A stretch of 64,000 bases of DNA. Source: Laburnicola sp. R22_1 (taxonomy: Eukaryota > Ascomycota > Dothideomycetes > Pleosporales > Didymosphaeriaceae). Below, in pieces: positions 11,971 through 24,745 of this stretch. The DNA is taken from positions 496,001 to 560,000 of the forward strand of contig JACONQ010000004.1 of NCBI GenBank assembly GCA_014281115.1, read 5' to 3'. How positions within the stretch are numbered: position 1 is the stretch's first letter; every line of letters begins with the position of its first letter. The notes beneath the pieces are model-generated. The model was not told the DNA's origin. It saw nothing but the letters and a program-made list of their open reading frames with translations, and made no database searches. Position numbers and translations under genes: made by a program.

Positions 11971-12963
11971 GGAAAGATAAGGTGGCTGGCATGAGCGTAC
12001 GGCATAGGAAGATACCATAATGACTTATGATGCTTGGAAGAGCTGGATGTATACGTGGTGATGCGGTATGACTCTGTCGCACTCTGACACACACACACGA
12101 TTGATGATTTTCGTGTCGAGGAATTCCGGTCGGTCCATGACCTACTTGCGTAAAGGGTACTTCTGATAGCTAGTGATGTATCCAATACGTCTACTAAATG
12201 CCTCGTAAGTCTTCGATACGAATGTGGGCTTGGGAATGACGGCTGACTTTCTTCTCGGGCGGAGATTCTGTGTAGGTAGCATCGACACTGGTCCGGTTAC
12301 TGTGTACATCTATACTTGTGGGCCTTTGGCTCGGGTTGAAATTATTCTTCTTGTCTGATTTAGCTGGATATTTCGTCGCCTCCACAGCTTTCCCTCACAG
12401 CGTTTTACCGTGTACCGAAAGGTCGCGAAGTCTCGTCTCTTGACTTCGTCGCCTTACCTGGATACAAACGTCGTTAGTCACATGCCTCGCGTCACGGGCG
12501 CCCGTAGCTTCAGATCTCCAGCCTCTTACCTCTAGGGAACAATCCCTTGGTGACCCGCGTTGATCGGTCAAGTTTTCTACCTATATCTCTCTGCTCGGCA
12601 GTCTACGGAGTGTCCTTCACACAGTATTCGAGTCGCTAAGTGAGAGAAACTTGCAGAACCGGCTAGCTCTCAGAGCGTCAGGGAAACGTCTCTCTATATA
12701 AGGTAACGCCACCCTAGATCTATACACCTGCTTCCTACTCTTCAATTTGTCGTCCCCAGAGTTTTCGACAGTACTCAACTATTATTCAACCCCGGCGAGC
12801 ATAATAACAGCAAGAAGCGACGGCTATATCGTTCTTCTCCAAGCCTCTCTCTAGTAGTTGGCCTTTCAACCGCCCCGCCGACGAACAACTCACAGACGAC
12901 CCCGCAGGAGCCTCCGCTCATACCCCACAACAAGCTGTGCAGATTGAGCGTAGACAGACGCGA
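11971..12963. other. intergenic/5' leader region with TATA box
   Basis: About 1 kb between CFD1 and the AT-hook-like gene. No recognisable frame. The last 260 bp (after the TATA box at 12695-12702) are probably 5' leader. A cryptic 5' exon ending at a CGCAG acceptor near 12906 cannot be excluded. Confidence 0.5.
12695..12702 (+). promoter_or_regulatory. candidate TATA box
   Basis: TATATAAG about 260 bp upstream of the ATG at 12964, in otherwise mixed-composition DNA. Its position and perfect core suggest the TATA element of the downstream gene; this is inference from sequence only. Confidence 0.45.
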
Positions 12964-15393
12964 ATGGATACAGGCGTCAGTCATCAAACCAGTGTCCAAG
13001 AACCTGCAACGAAGGGCATGGATGTCGACTTTGAGGATATACGTGCGGTGTCATTCGCGGGGCAAGGCTTCGGCGGCGATGGAGCGGGAGATGATACCGG
13101 CGGTACGACAGGTGAGCGCATCAAGGAAGAGCATGGTACGGAAAAAGAGGCAGGATTCACCGAGGCGAGCGCAGAGAGCAGACAGAAGCCCGTGAAGGAA
13201 GAGCCGGATGAAGAAGCGCCAACAGGGTTTGCCCGAGATGTAGTTGAGGATCGCGATATCCATCGAACGAACAGTACGTCTCTGCTCGAAGCGGTTGCGG
13301 TTGGACAAGAAGCTGGAGCGGACCAGCACCCGGAGCACCCGGTTGAGACTGCAGATGATCATCAAAGCGAGCCTGTTCTCGAAGAGCAGCCAGTCGCACA
13401 GTCTCGCGATGAAAGCAATGCGGCCAGTCTAGAAACCCGAAAACATCATGCTGCACCTGGAGAGGGTCCAAGTTTTGGCAACCCGGCCAAAGAGTATTAC
13501 CAAGGGCAGTCTATCGCACAAGCAAACAATCATGCAACTGCACCTGGCGACGAACAACATTCCCACTGGCAATTGTCCCAGATGGAAGCTTTGCGCCATG
13601 CAAATCACCCTCCGCCCGGCTACATCGACCAGGAGTTGTGGGATAGTCACCAAGATCAACAGAGCACCCGACAGCCGTATCGTCGCTCCTTGCATTCGAA
13701 ATCGAAGTATGGCGAGGCCTCTGCTTACGAAGCATTCGAAGAAATGAATGCGTATGTGCAGCCTCCGACGCGTGCCGTCCGAAACCGTGCGCACCCATCC
13801 GAACAAGGCATGGTACATGGGCAACATGGCATGCATCCTTATCCGCCTCAGTATCTTCCAGGCCCATCTAATCATACATACGATGGCGGCTACTTCCAGC
13901 ATGGGTATCACATGCCATATCAAGCGGCGCGCAGCCAGAGATCCCTGAAGCGCAAAGCCACCAACGATGAAGACGAAGAGGACATCGACACTGATCCAGA
14001 ATATGAGCAGTCTCTAGACAACGAGGAAGCTGAGGATACAGATGACGATGAGCCCCTGATGAGGCGTAGACCGCGATACGAGGATGGTGCTGGCGACATG
14101 GGGTCGGTGGTTGAGTCGAATAACGACTTGCAGTCTATGTCCCAGCACGAAGGAGGTTCGGAGGAACAAGATGAAGAAGTGGTTAACCCTGCAGATGCTC
14201 GTTTGCTCCTCAGGCAGAAGCAGATGGCAGCTTGGAAAGAGGGCTCGGTACAAAACATGCCCATTCAAGCTCCTGCCCAAGTCCCACCGCGAGCCAACAA
14301 TACGCTGTCGAGGGAGTCAATCCCATATGCAGTCGAATACACGGGTGTCCAAACCCCCGGTACCGCATCTGTCCCCCTTGAGCGCATTCCCCACCTCACG
14401 CTGAGGCGTCCCCTCCGCATCAAGATCCCCTCTCTCCACCGTCCACTCCCAGTGCCTCAGTCACAAATCCTGCCTCAGGCCTCGCCTTCAGACGGCATAT
14501 CCTTCAAGCTACCTCCATTCAACGTCGAGCTCCTACCTCTAGAGAATTCCGAGGACGTCCCCAAAGTCAAAGTCTCCCTCCCCGGCATGGTCCGCGAAGT
14601 CCTCCTCCTCTCAACCGACCACGCAGCTCAAGAAATCCATCTGTTGCAGAACCTGTTTATCCCGGGCCAGCAAGCGCTTGACAAACCGGACCCGCAATCT
14701 ACATATGCGCTGCTGAACTTCCACACCGTGTGTACCATGGTGCTCGAAGCGTTCGTGGCATACGAACTGGGCGACGAGGTCGTCGGAGCAAAACGCCCGG
14801 CCAATAGCGACGAAGGAAACGACGCGAGAGAAGCGGACAGCGATGAGATCTTCTTCGCCGTCATCGACCGCTGGCGTGTCGGCCTGGCTGAGGCGACGCC
14901 AAAGCCGGCTTACGCGCTTATCCGTGGCGTGCAGGAGTTTTGCGATATTGCGCTCGACATTATCTACTACATCAAGGAACATGGGTTCATTGAGGGGCCG
15001 CATGAGCTGAGAAAAGAGAGGAGCGATAAAGGGTCTAAGAGGGTTAAGAAAGAGGACGATGGGAAGGGCGGGAAGGGCGGGAAAAGTGTCGCTAAGAGTG
15101 CGGCGGCGAAAGCGGGTGCGGCGCAGAAGAAGGAAAAAGCGGCGGTGGGGGAGAAGCGTTTGGGAAGGCCGCCGAAGGCTGCTACGGCTGAGGCTACGGT
15201 TGTGAAGACGAAGCGTGGTGTGAATACGCTGTCGGCGAGGAAGAAGGCGAAGACGACGAGCGAGAATGAGAGGCTTGGGAAGGTCGAAGTCACGAAGGCG
15301 GCCAGGAAGGAGTCGGTTAAGAGGGCAACCAGGAAGAAGTCGGGTGGCCGGGAGCCGCTTGGGAAAGTTGACGTGAAGAAGGCGAAGAAGTGA
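12964..15393 (+). CDS. large AT-hook-like, probably nuclear protein; function unknown
   Basis: One uninterrupted frame of 809 aa from ATG 12964; the alternative ATG at 13018 begins MDVDFEDI. I do not recognise an orthologue of known function. What is visible: an acidic disordered N-terminus with two VKEE/IKEE motifs (VKEEPDEE, IKEEHG) that resemble SUMOylation sites; a His/Pro/Gln/Tyr-rich middle (about residues 190-320); a very acidic run (DEDEEDIDTDPEYEQ, about 335-375); a probable folded alpha-helical domain (about 480-690) including VKVSLPGMVREVLLLS and FHTVCTMVLEAFVAYELGDE; and a Lys/Arg-rich tail with an AT-hook-like KRLGRPPKAA near residue 733 and repeated KVxVxKA(A/K)(K/R) motifs. Composition suggests a chromatin-associated protein (inference). 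Confidence 0.85.
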   Translation: MDTGVSHQTSVQEPATKGMDVDFEDIRAVSFAGQGFGGDGAGDDTGGTTGERIKEEHGTEKEAGFTEASAESRQKPVKEEPDEEAPTGFARDVVEDRDIHRTNSTSLLEAVAVGQEAGADQHPEHPVETADDHQSEPVLEEQPVAQSRDESNAASLETRKHHAAPGEGPSFGNPAKEYYQGQSIAQANNHATAPGDEQHSHWQLSQMEALRHANHPPPGYIDQELWDSHQDQQSTRQPYRRSLHSKSKYGEASAYEAFEEMNAYVQPPTRAVRNRAHPSEQGMVHGQHGMHPYPPQYLPGPSNHTYDGGYFQHGYHMPYQAARSQRSLKRKATNDEDEEDIDTDPEYEQSLDNEEAEDTDDDEPLMRRRPRYEDGAGDMGSVVESNNDLQSMSQHEGGSEEQDEEVVNPADARLLLRQKQMAAWKEGSVQNMPIQAPAQVPPRANNTLSRESIPYAVEYTGVQTPGTASVPLERIPHLTLRRPLRIKIPSLHRPLPVPQSQILPQASPSDGISFKLPPFNVELLPLENSEDVPKVKVSLPGMVREVLLLSTDHAAQEIHLLQNLFIPGQQALDKPDPQSTYALLNFHTVCTMVLEAFVAYELGDEVVGAKRPANSDEGNDAREADSDEIFFAVIDRWRVGLAEATPKPAYALIRGVQEFCDIALDIIYYIKEHGFIEGPHELRKERSDKGSKRVKKEDDGKGGKGGKSVAKSAAAKAGAAQKKEKAAVGEKRLGRPPKAATAEATVVKTKRGVNTLSARKKAKTTSENERLGKVEVTKAARKESVKRATRKKSGGREPLGKVDVKKAKK

Positions 15394-15880
15394 GAGGCGC
15401 ATACCGTCAAGCCTTATTTCTTGCTCATTAGGCGATGAACTCGGTGAAGTGGAAGGACGGAAATTACGCTCTGGGGCTGATTTTGAACATGTGGAGTGCA
15501 CGTGCAAGAATTTCATTGCTTCTAGTATGTGGAACCGAGGGATGGTAGGCATTCTTTGATATCGCTACACAGAATATGGCAGCATATTCATTACTAGATG
15601 CGACATACTACCTTTCGAAATTTCTCACTCGGGCTTTCAATTATGATGTCGCAGACTTGATGGTCATTTCGTTTAATAGAATTAGTATTGCGTAGAAGAT
15701 ATGCGCTTCAGCTTGCAGACATGCCACTTAGTGATGACCGATTCCAAAGGACCCATGTTCTCCCCTCCCCTCGAGCCCACAGCTAGTTTACTAGAAATTA
15801 TCAGCCACAAATGTCTACTTCCTCTAGGCTTTTCTACTCGTAAAGCTATAACCTTACCTTATATATTACTCCTAACACTA
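15394..15880. other. 3' flank running into the AT-rich block
   Basis: Base composition drops progressively; by about 15880 the sequence is almost entirely A, T and TpA steps. No gene seen. This marks the left border of the first RIP compartment. Confidence 0.6.
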
Positions 15881-15949
15881 GACACCTAAGATTATTATAA
15901 TTAGAGTAAGATTTTTAATATAAATCTATTAAGTACTTTATTACGTTTT

Positions 15950-16553
15950 ATATATAGTATTAAATTAACTATTTAGAAATAGAATAATAAAGACTTTTAT
16001 CTTAAATAATATAATTAAAAAAGTAGAGTCTCTTACTTCGTAATTAATAAGAGTATCTAAAAGAAAAATATTATAAATCTTTTAGTATATAGTATAACAC
16101 TATAAGAAAAAGCTATAGGTGTACTAAAAATATATATAAAAAAGTAAAGTAGCTTAAAAATAAATTAAGCTAGAAACTATTTATTAGTATATATAAGTGT
16201 TATTAAATTAACTACTTAAGAATAAAATAATAAAAGCTTTTATTTTAAATAATATAATAAAAAAGTAAAGCCTTTTACTTAGTAATTAAAAAGAGTGTAA
16301 AATAAGTAATTATAAAAAAAAACAATTAGTATAAGTTATATAAATTAGCTTCTTATACTAATAAAATTCTTTTTTACACTCTTTTAATTACTAAGTAAAA
16401 GACTCTACTTTTTTATTATATTATTTAAATGTAACCACCTTTTCACGCTTTTTTAATTACTAAGCAGGGGGCTCTGCTTTTTTATTATGTTATTTGAGAT
16501 AAAACCCGTTGTCGTGCTACTTCTAAGTAGTTATTTTAACGCTATATATTATT
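15950..16553. repeat. cluster of short repeat family copies
   Basis: At least three copies of the roughly 110-125 bp family: plus at about 15950-16062 and 16198-16312, and minus at about 16427-16553, with a partial minus copy at about 16369-16426. All share the core ACTACCTAGG...AAAGGCTTTTATCT...GCAGAG...TTAGTAATTAAAAAGAGCGT in more or less RIP-mutated form. The minus copy at 16427 is the least mutated of this group. Confidence 0.7.
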
Positions 16554-16639
16554 TAAGAATTCTTTTTATTAATACCTTAAAATACTTTTCTATATTAAAG
16601 ATCTTCGTCGTGTGGAGATTCTTACTAAGGTCGAATACT

Positions 16640-16750
16640 TTTCTATATATATTATTAAATAGGCTCTATAGCTAGCTATATAGATATTAATATCTAATAC
16701 TTTGTATTAGTAAGTGTAGAGAGTGGATAGGATAATTATATAAGAAAAGA
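16640..16750 (+). repeat. dispersed direct repeat, copy 1
   Basis: The segment around AAATAGGCTCTATAGCTAGC and AGTAAGTGTAGAGAGTG recurs in the same orientation at about 26330-26410 with RIP-type differences. It is probably a fragment of a larger retrotransposon family. Its boundaries are not defined. Confidence 0.55.
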
Positions 16751-18299
16751 AAATAATATAATAGAACTAACTTAGTATTAATTGCTTGTCTCTAGAGAGG
16801 ATATAAATAGAAAGAAGAAGATCCTATAGTATATAGGCTGTGGCGCATAAGTATTATATAATTCTTATATAATACTATTATATAGTAATATTAAAATCTT
16901 AATACCTTTGGGTGCCCTTGCCTATATAGTGTATAGACACTAGTAACTTTTTATTTTAAGGTTACTATTAGTAGTTCTTCCTTCCTCTATATAAACTATT
17001 TACTTACTAATATTTACCCTATCTATTTATTATTTCCTTGTTTATAGGCCTCCTACTCTAGCTAGTTTACTTTAGTTAATAAAAAGATTCTATTAAGTAA
17101 CTATTTATTATACTTTGCTACTATTTATTAAAGGCATAATTAGGCTTATTAGTAGTAGAGTAGTAGTTTAGCTAATAAACACTAGTAATAATATATTATT
17201 TATATAAAGTTCTTTTGCTTAGTTTATTCCTTATATAATAGGTAGACCTATTTATCTTATCTATTTAGGTAGCGATATTAGGCAATTATATAATATTAGA
17301 TAAGGGAAAATAAACACTAGTAAGGGATAGAAATTAAGGCTCTAGATAAAAGAAAAAGTATATAAGGTAGGCTTTTCTCTTTATTCTTCTTTTTCTTATT
17401 CTCTACTTTAAACATCTCTTTATATATGTTCTTTCTCTCTAGCTCTTTTTTCTCTTTTTTCTTTTGTTAAGCTAATTCCCTATTTTATATAATACTAAAC
17501 TATACCTTTTATTATATAATATTTTAGTTTTGTATAGTGCTAACTTACTATAGATAATAGTACTTATACTAGTTAGCAACTAAGTTAGCTTTCTTAGGTT
17601 TAATCTTATTATGCGTAATCTTCTAAATAAAAGAATATATATTACTCTTTCTACTAGTTCCTATATAAACTATATATTCCTTTAGAATATTTCTATTAGT
17701 ATAAGTTCTCCTATTCCTTATAGGTTTACTTTTATATAGATACTAATTTTAAAATAGGCTTAGAAACTTAATTTTGCGTATATGCCTTTATATAATATTA
17801 ATATTATTCTTCTAGCTAGTATAGATCTATATTTATAGGCTACTAAGGTTATTTAGCATAAAAATATTTCTATATACTATTAATCTAGTTACGTAGTTGC
17901 CTTAGGGGCACTATATATACCTACTACTATAGTAGTATAACTAGGCCTAAGCCCTTTACTAAGTGCTGCACACTAGTAAGCTTTTAAGTAGAATTATATA
18001 GTTCTTATATATAGTAAAGCTATAGTACTAGATACAATTATCGCATAAGATAGGGCTAGAGTAATAAGGTAGATAATGCTAAATATTATCTATTAATACT
18101 AAAATAAAAAAACTCTTTTTTAAATAAATATATATTATGTCGCTTCTTTTTGTTATACAAATAATAGATAGAAAAATGCGCATTTTTAAGTAGTGTATCT
18201 ATACAAAAAGAATTAAATAAATATATTATATAAAAGAATAAATAAATAATAAGAGAATAATCTTATATAAAGGCTAGGAAGAGCTTATATAGGTAGGCT

Positions 18300-21200
18300 T
18301 AAGGCAATTTACTAATACTTTAATAATAATTATTAAGGTGTTACTAGAGATTAAAGACTCTAGAGCTTAGTTTAGAGTCTTCTTTATATAGGCATTAGTA
18401 GGGTTGTCCTTTCTATTAATTTATCTAATTTTAAAGATCTTATAGAGCTTATATAATTTGTAGAGTAATATAATATTAATTATAAAGCACTTCTTATTTA
18501 TAGTTTCTAGTTATATAAGGTAGTTATAAAAGACTTTAAATCTATATAAATAACTATAGAAATTAGCGGCAGACTAAGTGTGCGTATAATCTTCTAGAGG
18601 GTTATGCTAATAGTAATAGTATTATTAAAGCCTCCTACTATACTATATAGCTTACTAGCAAGAATGCTTCTTATTACTCTCTTATACTTAGTTAAATTCT
18701 AGTATATAATATTTGCTAAAATATTAAAGTTATTACTATTACCTATATAATGCTTATTACCTAGAGCGATTAGAAATTCTAGCTGTGAGTTTAGGTCCTT
18801 ATTATTAGCAAATAAGCTATTAGTAAAGATAAATAGCTTTACGTAATAGAAATCTAATAGTATAAAGGTAAGACTATACTTACTATTATTAATCTACTAT
18901 TAGATTTGTGCGTTTAATGCCTTAATATCTTTATATAAGAATAATATAGTCTAAGCGGTAATAGACAAATTAAATATAGCTTCTAGTTAATATATAGATA
19001 TAATATAGACGCCTTTTATACGCTACTCTATATACCTCTAAGTAGTATTCTTATCTTTAAAATTAATTATGCAAAGGCCCTTTGCTTAACCTTTTTATAT
19101 AAAAACTATAGTATTATACATAAGCTAAATTCTTCTATTATTAAATTTAATAGGTTAGTTCTTAGCAAGAATAGTCTTATTCTTTATATAAAAAGCTACT
19201 TTTTTAGATCTTCTTCTTCTCTTTATGCCAAGTTCTTATTAATAATGCTAAGGGTATTATTTATCTAAAGACTAGTAATTCTAAAGGTATATTCTTCTTT
19301 ATTAGTAATAAGTAGATATTTTTTTATTTGTTTTTATTAGACTATTCTTACTAAGAGGAATATTAGCTAGCTATAGTAATTGTATATTATATACGCTTAG
19401 TTATTAATTATATAATATTAGTTTAGTGCACTATACCTATATATATATTAGTAACTACTCTATACTTATATGCTATAAGTATATATAACGCGTTAACTTG
19501 CTTATAGGCAGCAACACTTATTGCTACTATAGCTTCCTATAAGTCTACACTATAGGTTTAAATACCTAGCAATACTGCCTTGCTTATCGCATTCTTTATC
19601 TCCCTCTACTATATTAGAATCGCTCTAGAAGTTAACGCGCCTTACTTTTACTATAGCACTCTAGCTACAAAGTGTACGCGTTAATAAAGTAGTAATACTA
19701 TAGTATACTAAGACGCTAAGAGGCATATTTAAAGAAATAGGTATATAGCACCTAAGAGGCCTACTAGATCTGCGCTAGGTGTGGACAGATCTCTAAATTG
19801 TCTAGCTTAAGGAGGTTAGCCTATAGCTGCTATATAAGTAGTTATATAATAGTAATAATTTAGCGTATATAGCGTATATAGCAAAGCTCTAGGATCTTTA
19901 TCTACTAAAGAAGCATCTTTAGAATAACTATAACTATAATTTTGCTACACATTACTATGCATAGTTCACTACTATTAAAGAGAATAATAATAAGAGGTAC
20001 ACGCACTAGTATCTCTATTTTATTACTAGTTATAATACTATATAAATGTGCTAGTAGTAATAATAATAATAAAAAATAATAATAATAAAATAATAATAAT
20101 AAAATAATAATAATAAAATAATAATAATAAAATAATAATAATAAAATAATAATAATAATAAAAATAATAATAAAAAATAATAATAATAAAATAATAATAA
20201 TAAAATAATAATAATAAAATAATAATAATAAAATAATAATAACAAAATAATAATAATAAAATAATAATAATAAAATAATAATAATAAAATAATAATAATA
20301 AAATAATAATAATAAAATAATAATAATAAAATAATAATAATAAAATAATAATAATAAAATAATAATAATAAAATAATAATAATAAAATAATAATAATAAA
20401 ATAATAATAATAAAATAATAACGCGAACTAAGTTCTTTAAAAGAATAGGTAATAAAAGAAATAAAAGGAGCGTGCGTATAGCGACGCAATATAGAGTAAC
20501 CTAAGGGCAATTGCTAGTATCTACAAAGAGATATAAATAATAAACTATTGCATCACTATAAAATATCCATAGTCGAAAATTCTATTAAAGGATAAGTAGA
20601 TATAGATTATATAATAAAGTCTTTATACTAAGTTTTTTTATAGTAGTTATAGTAGGTTTTAAACTAGTAAAGATCTAATTTAGCTATACTATAGAGTAGT
20701 TATATAATAAAAAGATTATATCTTATAGAAAGTTTATGTGTAATTTCTTAGATAGTCTAGTATAGAGTATATAGTTTAGTTTGTTAGTAGACTAAATATA
20801 GGTCTAGGTAATATCTTATAATTTAAAATATATTTTATATATTACCTAAAGGCTTACTTCTAATATAAGAAGTAGGCGCTAGCTTATCCTTTAAATAGTT
20901 AGTAACTAAATAAGAATTTTATCTTTTTATTTATTAAAGTAGCTAGTAAACATAAGGCAGGATTTTTTATATAGTTAAGTAGTCTTACTCTTAACTTCTT
21001 ATATAAGGTAGAGGTTAAAGATTCTACCCTTATACTTAGATAGGTTAAAGAGAAGAATCTTAAATATACTATTAGTAATAAGAGCGTCTATCTCTATAGA
21101 GTCTAACTCTTTAAAAAGTGCTTTAGGTGTTATAATTATACCTTTTATATAAAGCTTTAAAGATAGTTTCTAATTTTTTGTCTTTTAGAAAAGAAATATA

Positions 21201-22960
21201 GCATTCTTTTTTAGGTAGCCTCTTCTTCTCTTCTCTAAAGGAATCCTTTATATAAGAGCGATATTATCTACTTTATATAATAGTAAAAGAGTATAATCTT
21301 TTTATAATAGTATAGCTTAACTTATATATAGTAAAATCTTACTAGACTATTCCCTAAATTACGGATTATATTTTTATTTTTAATACTCTTAATTTTATAT
21401 AGGCCTATCTATCTACATTTCTCTCTTTAGACTATAATCTTAAATTTAAGTAGGAGCTTAAGGACTTTATGCACTACTAATAGGCTATTATAGGTATTTA
21501 GCGTATAATTAATATTAGTCTTATTCCTTTTCTTCTATAATATTTTTATTACCTTTTGTATAGCATTTATATATATAATAATATTAGACAATAGAAGAGA
21601 ATTTATACTAATTCTAGAATATACGCTAAAGACTAGCAGTGTATGTATAAATCTATTTAGGCCTATAGTATTATTAATAGCTTTAATAGCTATCTAGAAG
21701 ATATCCTTCTTATTTATATAGTTTTCTAGTTTAGTCTTAAGAATATTAAAGGCTCTATAAAGAGGTACGTATAAACGCTTAATCTTCTCTATTACCTAAT
21801 ATACTTCTATAGGCATCTATCTATAGATTACGCTAATAATCTTTACGTAGTTTCTAAACTTATTTAATATAAAGTTTGTATCTAGGTTATATATAATATA
21901 GTTAGGTAGACATTAGTAGATATTAATTTAGTATTTATAGAGAGCTTTCTATATATCTTATATAGATATTAATTTTAAGAAGATTATAGCTTAAAATAAT
22001 ATATCTATATTTAAAATATATAGTACGTCTCTAGTTCTAATATATATAATATTAATAATAATCTTATAGTTAAAGTAGGTGTTATCCTTCATAGTAAATC
22101 TAAAGCAACGTAGAGCTTATTTATGCAATTAATAGTAGTAGCAAAACTTCTAAATTTTATTTAGTATAGTGGTATTTACTTTATAGCTGGTATTAGTAAG
22201 TATCTTTTAAAGTATTTCTATATAGGGATGTCTATATTATTAATAAACGCGATAGAGTTCTTATTTAGTAAAAACATAGTTTCTTTCTTACTAATATTAA
22301 AGAAAGGGTGTCTCTATTTGCGTATAATAGGTATATTTATACTATCCTTTTATATAATAATATTTAGAATATTGTTAAAGTAGGTACCTAGCTTATTAGC
22401 ATCTGCTAGTAATAGCAGAAATAGTATTAAAGTGTCTAGAATATAGTAGGTAACTATTTCTATTAGATTTGTAATTTATATAGTTCCTAGAGATCCTTAT
22501 AGGTTCTAACCTCTAAAGCTAATATTAGTGTTGCTAGGTATCTAATTAATCTTTATATAGGAATTTTATTATATATATACCTCTAGCTGTGCTTTGCTAA
22601 TAGTAAAAATTCTTACTATACTTATATTCTATAGTTTACTTTAGTATATTATATAGTACTAGTTTTTAAGAATAAACTATTCTATATACTCCTCTAGCTC
22701 TATCTTATAAATATATTCGCTAATTATATAGTAAAGATAGGCAGTAGTAGTTAAATAGAATACTTAATTATTACTATTTTTATTATTTTTACTCGGCTTT
22801 TCTTTTTATGCAAAGCAGGTTTCTTATTATTATACTCTTCTATATCCTAAATATAGGACTAAATAGTTTTATATAAAGGCGTTTTATTATTATACTCTTT
22901 ATAGAAGGTAATATACTACCTTATTATACAAGTACACTTATTACGCAAATAATTAAAAGA
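18300..22960 (-). mobile_element. Ty1/copia-like retrotransposon relic (RIP-degraded)
   Basis: Reading the minus strand from about 21.95 to 21.36 kb gives a mutated but recognisable integrase end and linker of fungal copia polyproteins: a ring of motifs resembling NKFRNYVKIISVIYRQMPIE, VIEKIKRLYVPLYRAFNILK, AIKAINNTIGLN and a final REKCR.IGLYKI. Downstream in the minus direction (lower coordinates) the expected reverse transcriptase and RNase H are too degraded for me to read. The blocks repeated near 16.6, 23.0 and 26.7 kb (AAGATTCTAACTAAGGTCGAG type) may be its LTR or leader. Outer limits are approximate. Multiple stops per domain mean it is inactive. Confidence 0.6.
20055..20420 (+). repeat. 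14-bp minisatellite
   Basis: About 25 tandem units of AAAATAATAATAAT with one phase disturbance near 20150-20185. On the minus strand it creates a spurious frame encoding only Phe, Tyr, Ile and Leu repeats. It contains almost no C or G and lies within the copia relic. Confidence 0.9.
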
Positions 22961-23639
22961 CTAATAACCTTTCTTATAGTATATAAAATACTTCTTTAGT
23001 CTTATTAAACATCTTTGTTGTGTGAAGATTCTAACTAAGATCGAGTCTACACTATACACAGAGAGGAGTAAAATAGGAGACACTAAAACCTAGTATCTAG
23101 CACATAGTGGTAGTAACAAACTATACACAAAATAACAATAATTTTATTATTAACTTTCTTTATAGTAGTATTATTAACGGTCTTGTTTAGTCTTATATAA
23201 ATATTATTTAATTAGAATCTAAATTATAATAATAATAGTACAAATTATTAATAAAATTCTTATTTATAAGGGCCTAGTAATCTCTCTCTTTATATAGGAA
23301 AGTTATATTTATAATTAGTATAGTACGTATTAGCCTCTTATAAGTACTAATTAGATTAGCAATTAATTATAGTTTAGATTAATATATAGAGATTAGCAAA
23401 TAAAGCTTTATAAGTAGACTTAGGGGTAAATATAGCTTACTCTAGCTCTAGGTGTCTATAGTATACTTATATAATAGTAGTATAGAGAAATTTTCCTAGT
23501 AAAGTCTACCCCTAATACTCTTTATATAAGAGTAAGCCTATTAATTATTATCTCTAGAATTTTATATAGACTCTTATTAGAGTTCTTATACTAGTATTAA
23601 TGTCGCATTATTTATTTAGTATTAATTATCTTTTTTGAT

Positions 23640-24745
23640 ATATTTTTTTAATTTAAGTCTGCGTAGGTTGGGATAGAAAGGCCGCTCTAGTACAGCGCCT
23701 AAAAATATATTCTACTAGTCTCTACTAATACAATAATAGTTTATGTATAAACTGCGCACTTGCCCTACTATCTATAAGCGCTCTAATAGCTATTAAATTT
23801 ACTTAAAGCGTGTATAGAAAACTAACTTCTTACTTTATTATTACTATTATTAGCGAATACGCTATAAGTGCGCTGCTGTCCTAGCATACTTATATATTGC
23901 GCTTACTATCTAACACTATAACTATAAGGATTTAATGTATTTACGTAACGCTCTTCTCCCCTAGCAACTTATTAATAAACACCTTCTCTTACCTCTTAAT
24001 CTTACTCTTTATTGCTACTATTCTAATCTATAGTAATATAAGAAACTGCGGTGGCAATCCTATATATCCATTATAACGCTTGTAGTTACTAATTTATTGC
24101 TAGCCTAACTAGTACACTAGGACCGCCTTATATAGGCTAAGGTATACCTTTTTTTACTTTAACCTATTAATAATCTTTTAGATAGAGTAGTACTCTAGTG
24201 TGGCTCTAGTAATAGTAATAAGCAGATATAGAGCATACTTTTAGGCGGCGTTAATTGCAATTTTAGTATTAGGGCTTAGAAGGATAGTAGGAAATAGAGC
24301 GATAGCAATAGATAATATTTTATTAAGGTTAACTTTAATATAAAGATAGAGTATTAGTATACTTATAGTATGTAAGCTTCTACCTAGTATATATCTTATA
24401 ATAGCACAAACCTACTAATATAATAGCTATTACTAGTAATCTTTAGAAATAATAGTAGAGGAGATAATAGTTATAGTGTTACAGCGCTAGCGCTATCTTA
24501 TACCTTCTCCCCTGCCTACTCTAAACTATAGTATAGTAATATAGCCTTATGTATAGTTTTGTATATGGATTGTTTTTAGTTAGAGTAGGCGTGCTAAGCC
24601 TACTAAGCTTCCTTATAATGCGCTAACTCTTTTTATTAACACCTTAAAACGCTTTTCTATATATATAATAGTAGGAGGAATATTTGCTATTATTATAATA
24701 TTTTTATTAGAAACCTCTTAGTTGCAAAAAAACTACTATATTAGT
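23640..24745 (+). repeat. roughly 1.1-kb dispersed repeat, copy 1 (lacks short-repeat insertions)
   Basis: It begins near GTCTGCGTAGGTTGGGATAG and ends near GGAGGAATATTTGCTATTAT. It aligns by eye with 26632-26705 plus 27985-29250; a tail fragment recurs at about 29757-29960. It has no readable protein. This copy retains the uninterrupted sites that are occupied by short repeats in copy 2, so it serves as the empty-site reference. Confidence 0.7.

Noticed and set aside
20055..20420. Possible CRISPR-like array
   Set aside because: The units are contiguous without spacers and the genome is eukaryotic; it is a minisatellite.
19905..20510. 201-aa minus-strand frame rich in Phe, Tyr, Ile and Leu
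   Set aside because: It is a translation of the AAAATAATAATAAT minisatellite and has no protein-like content.
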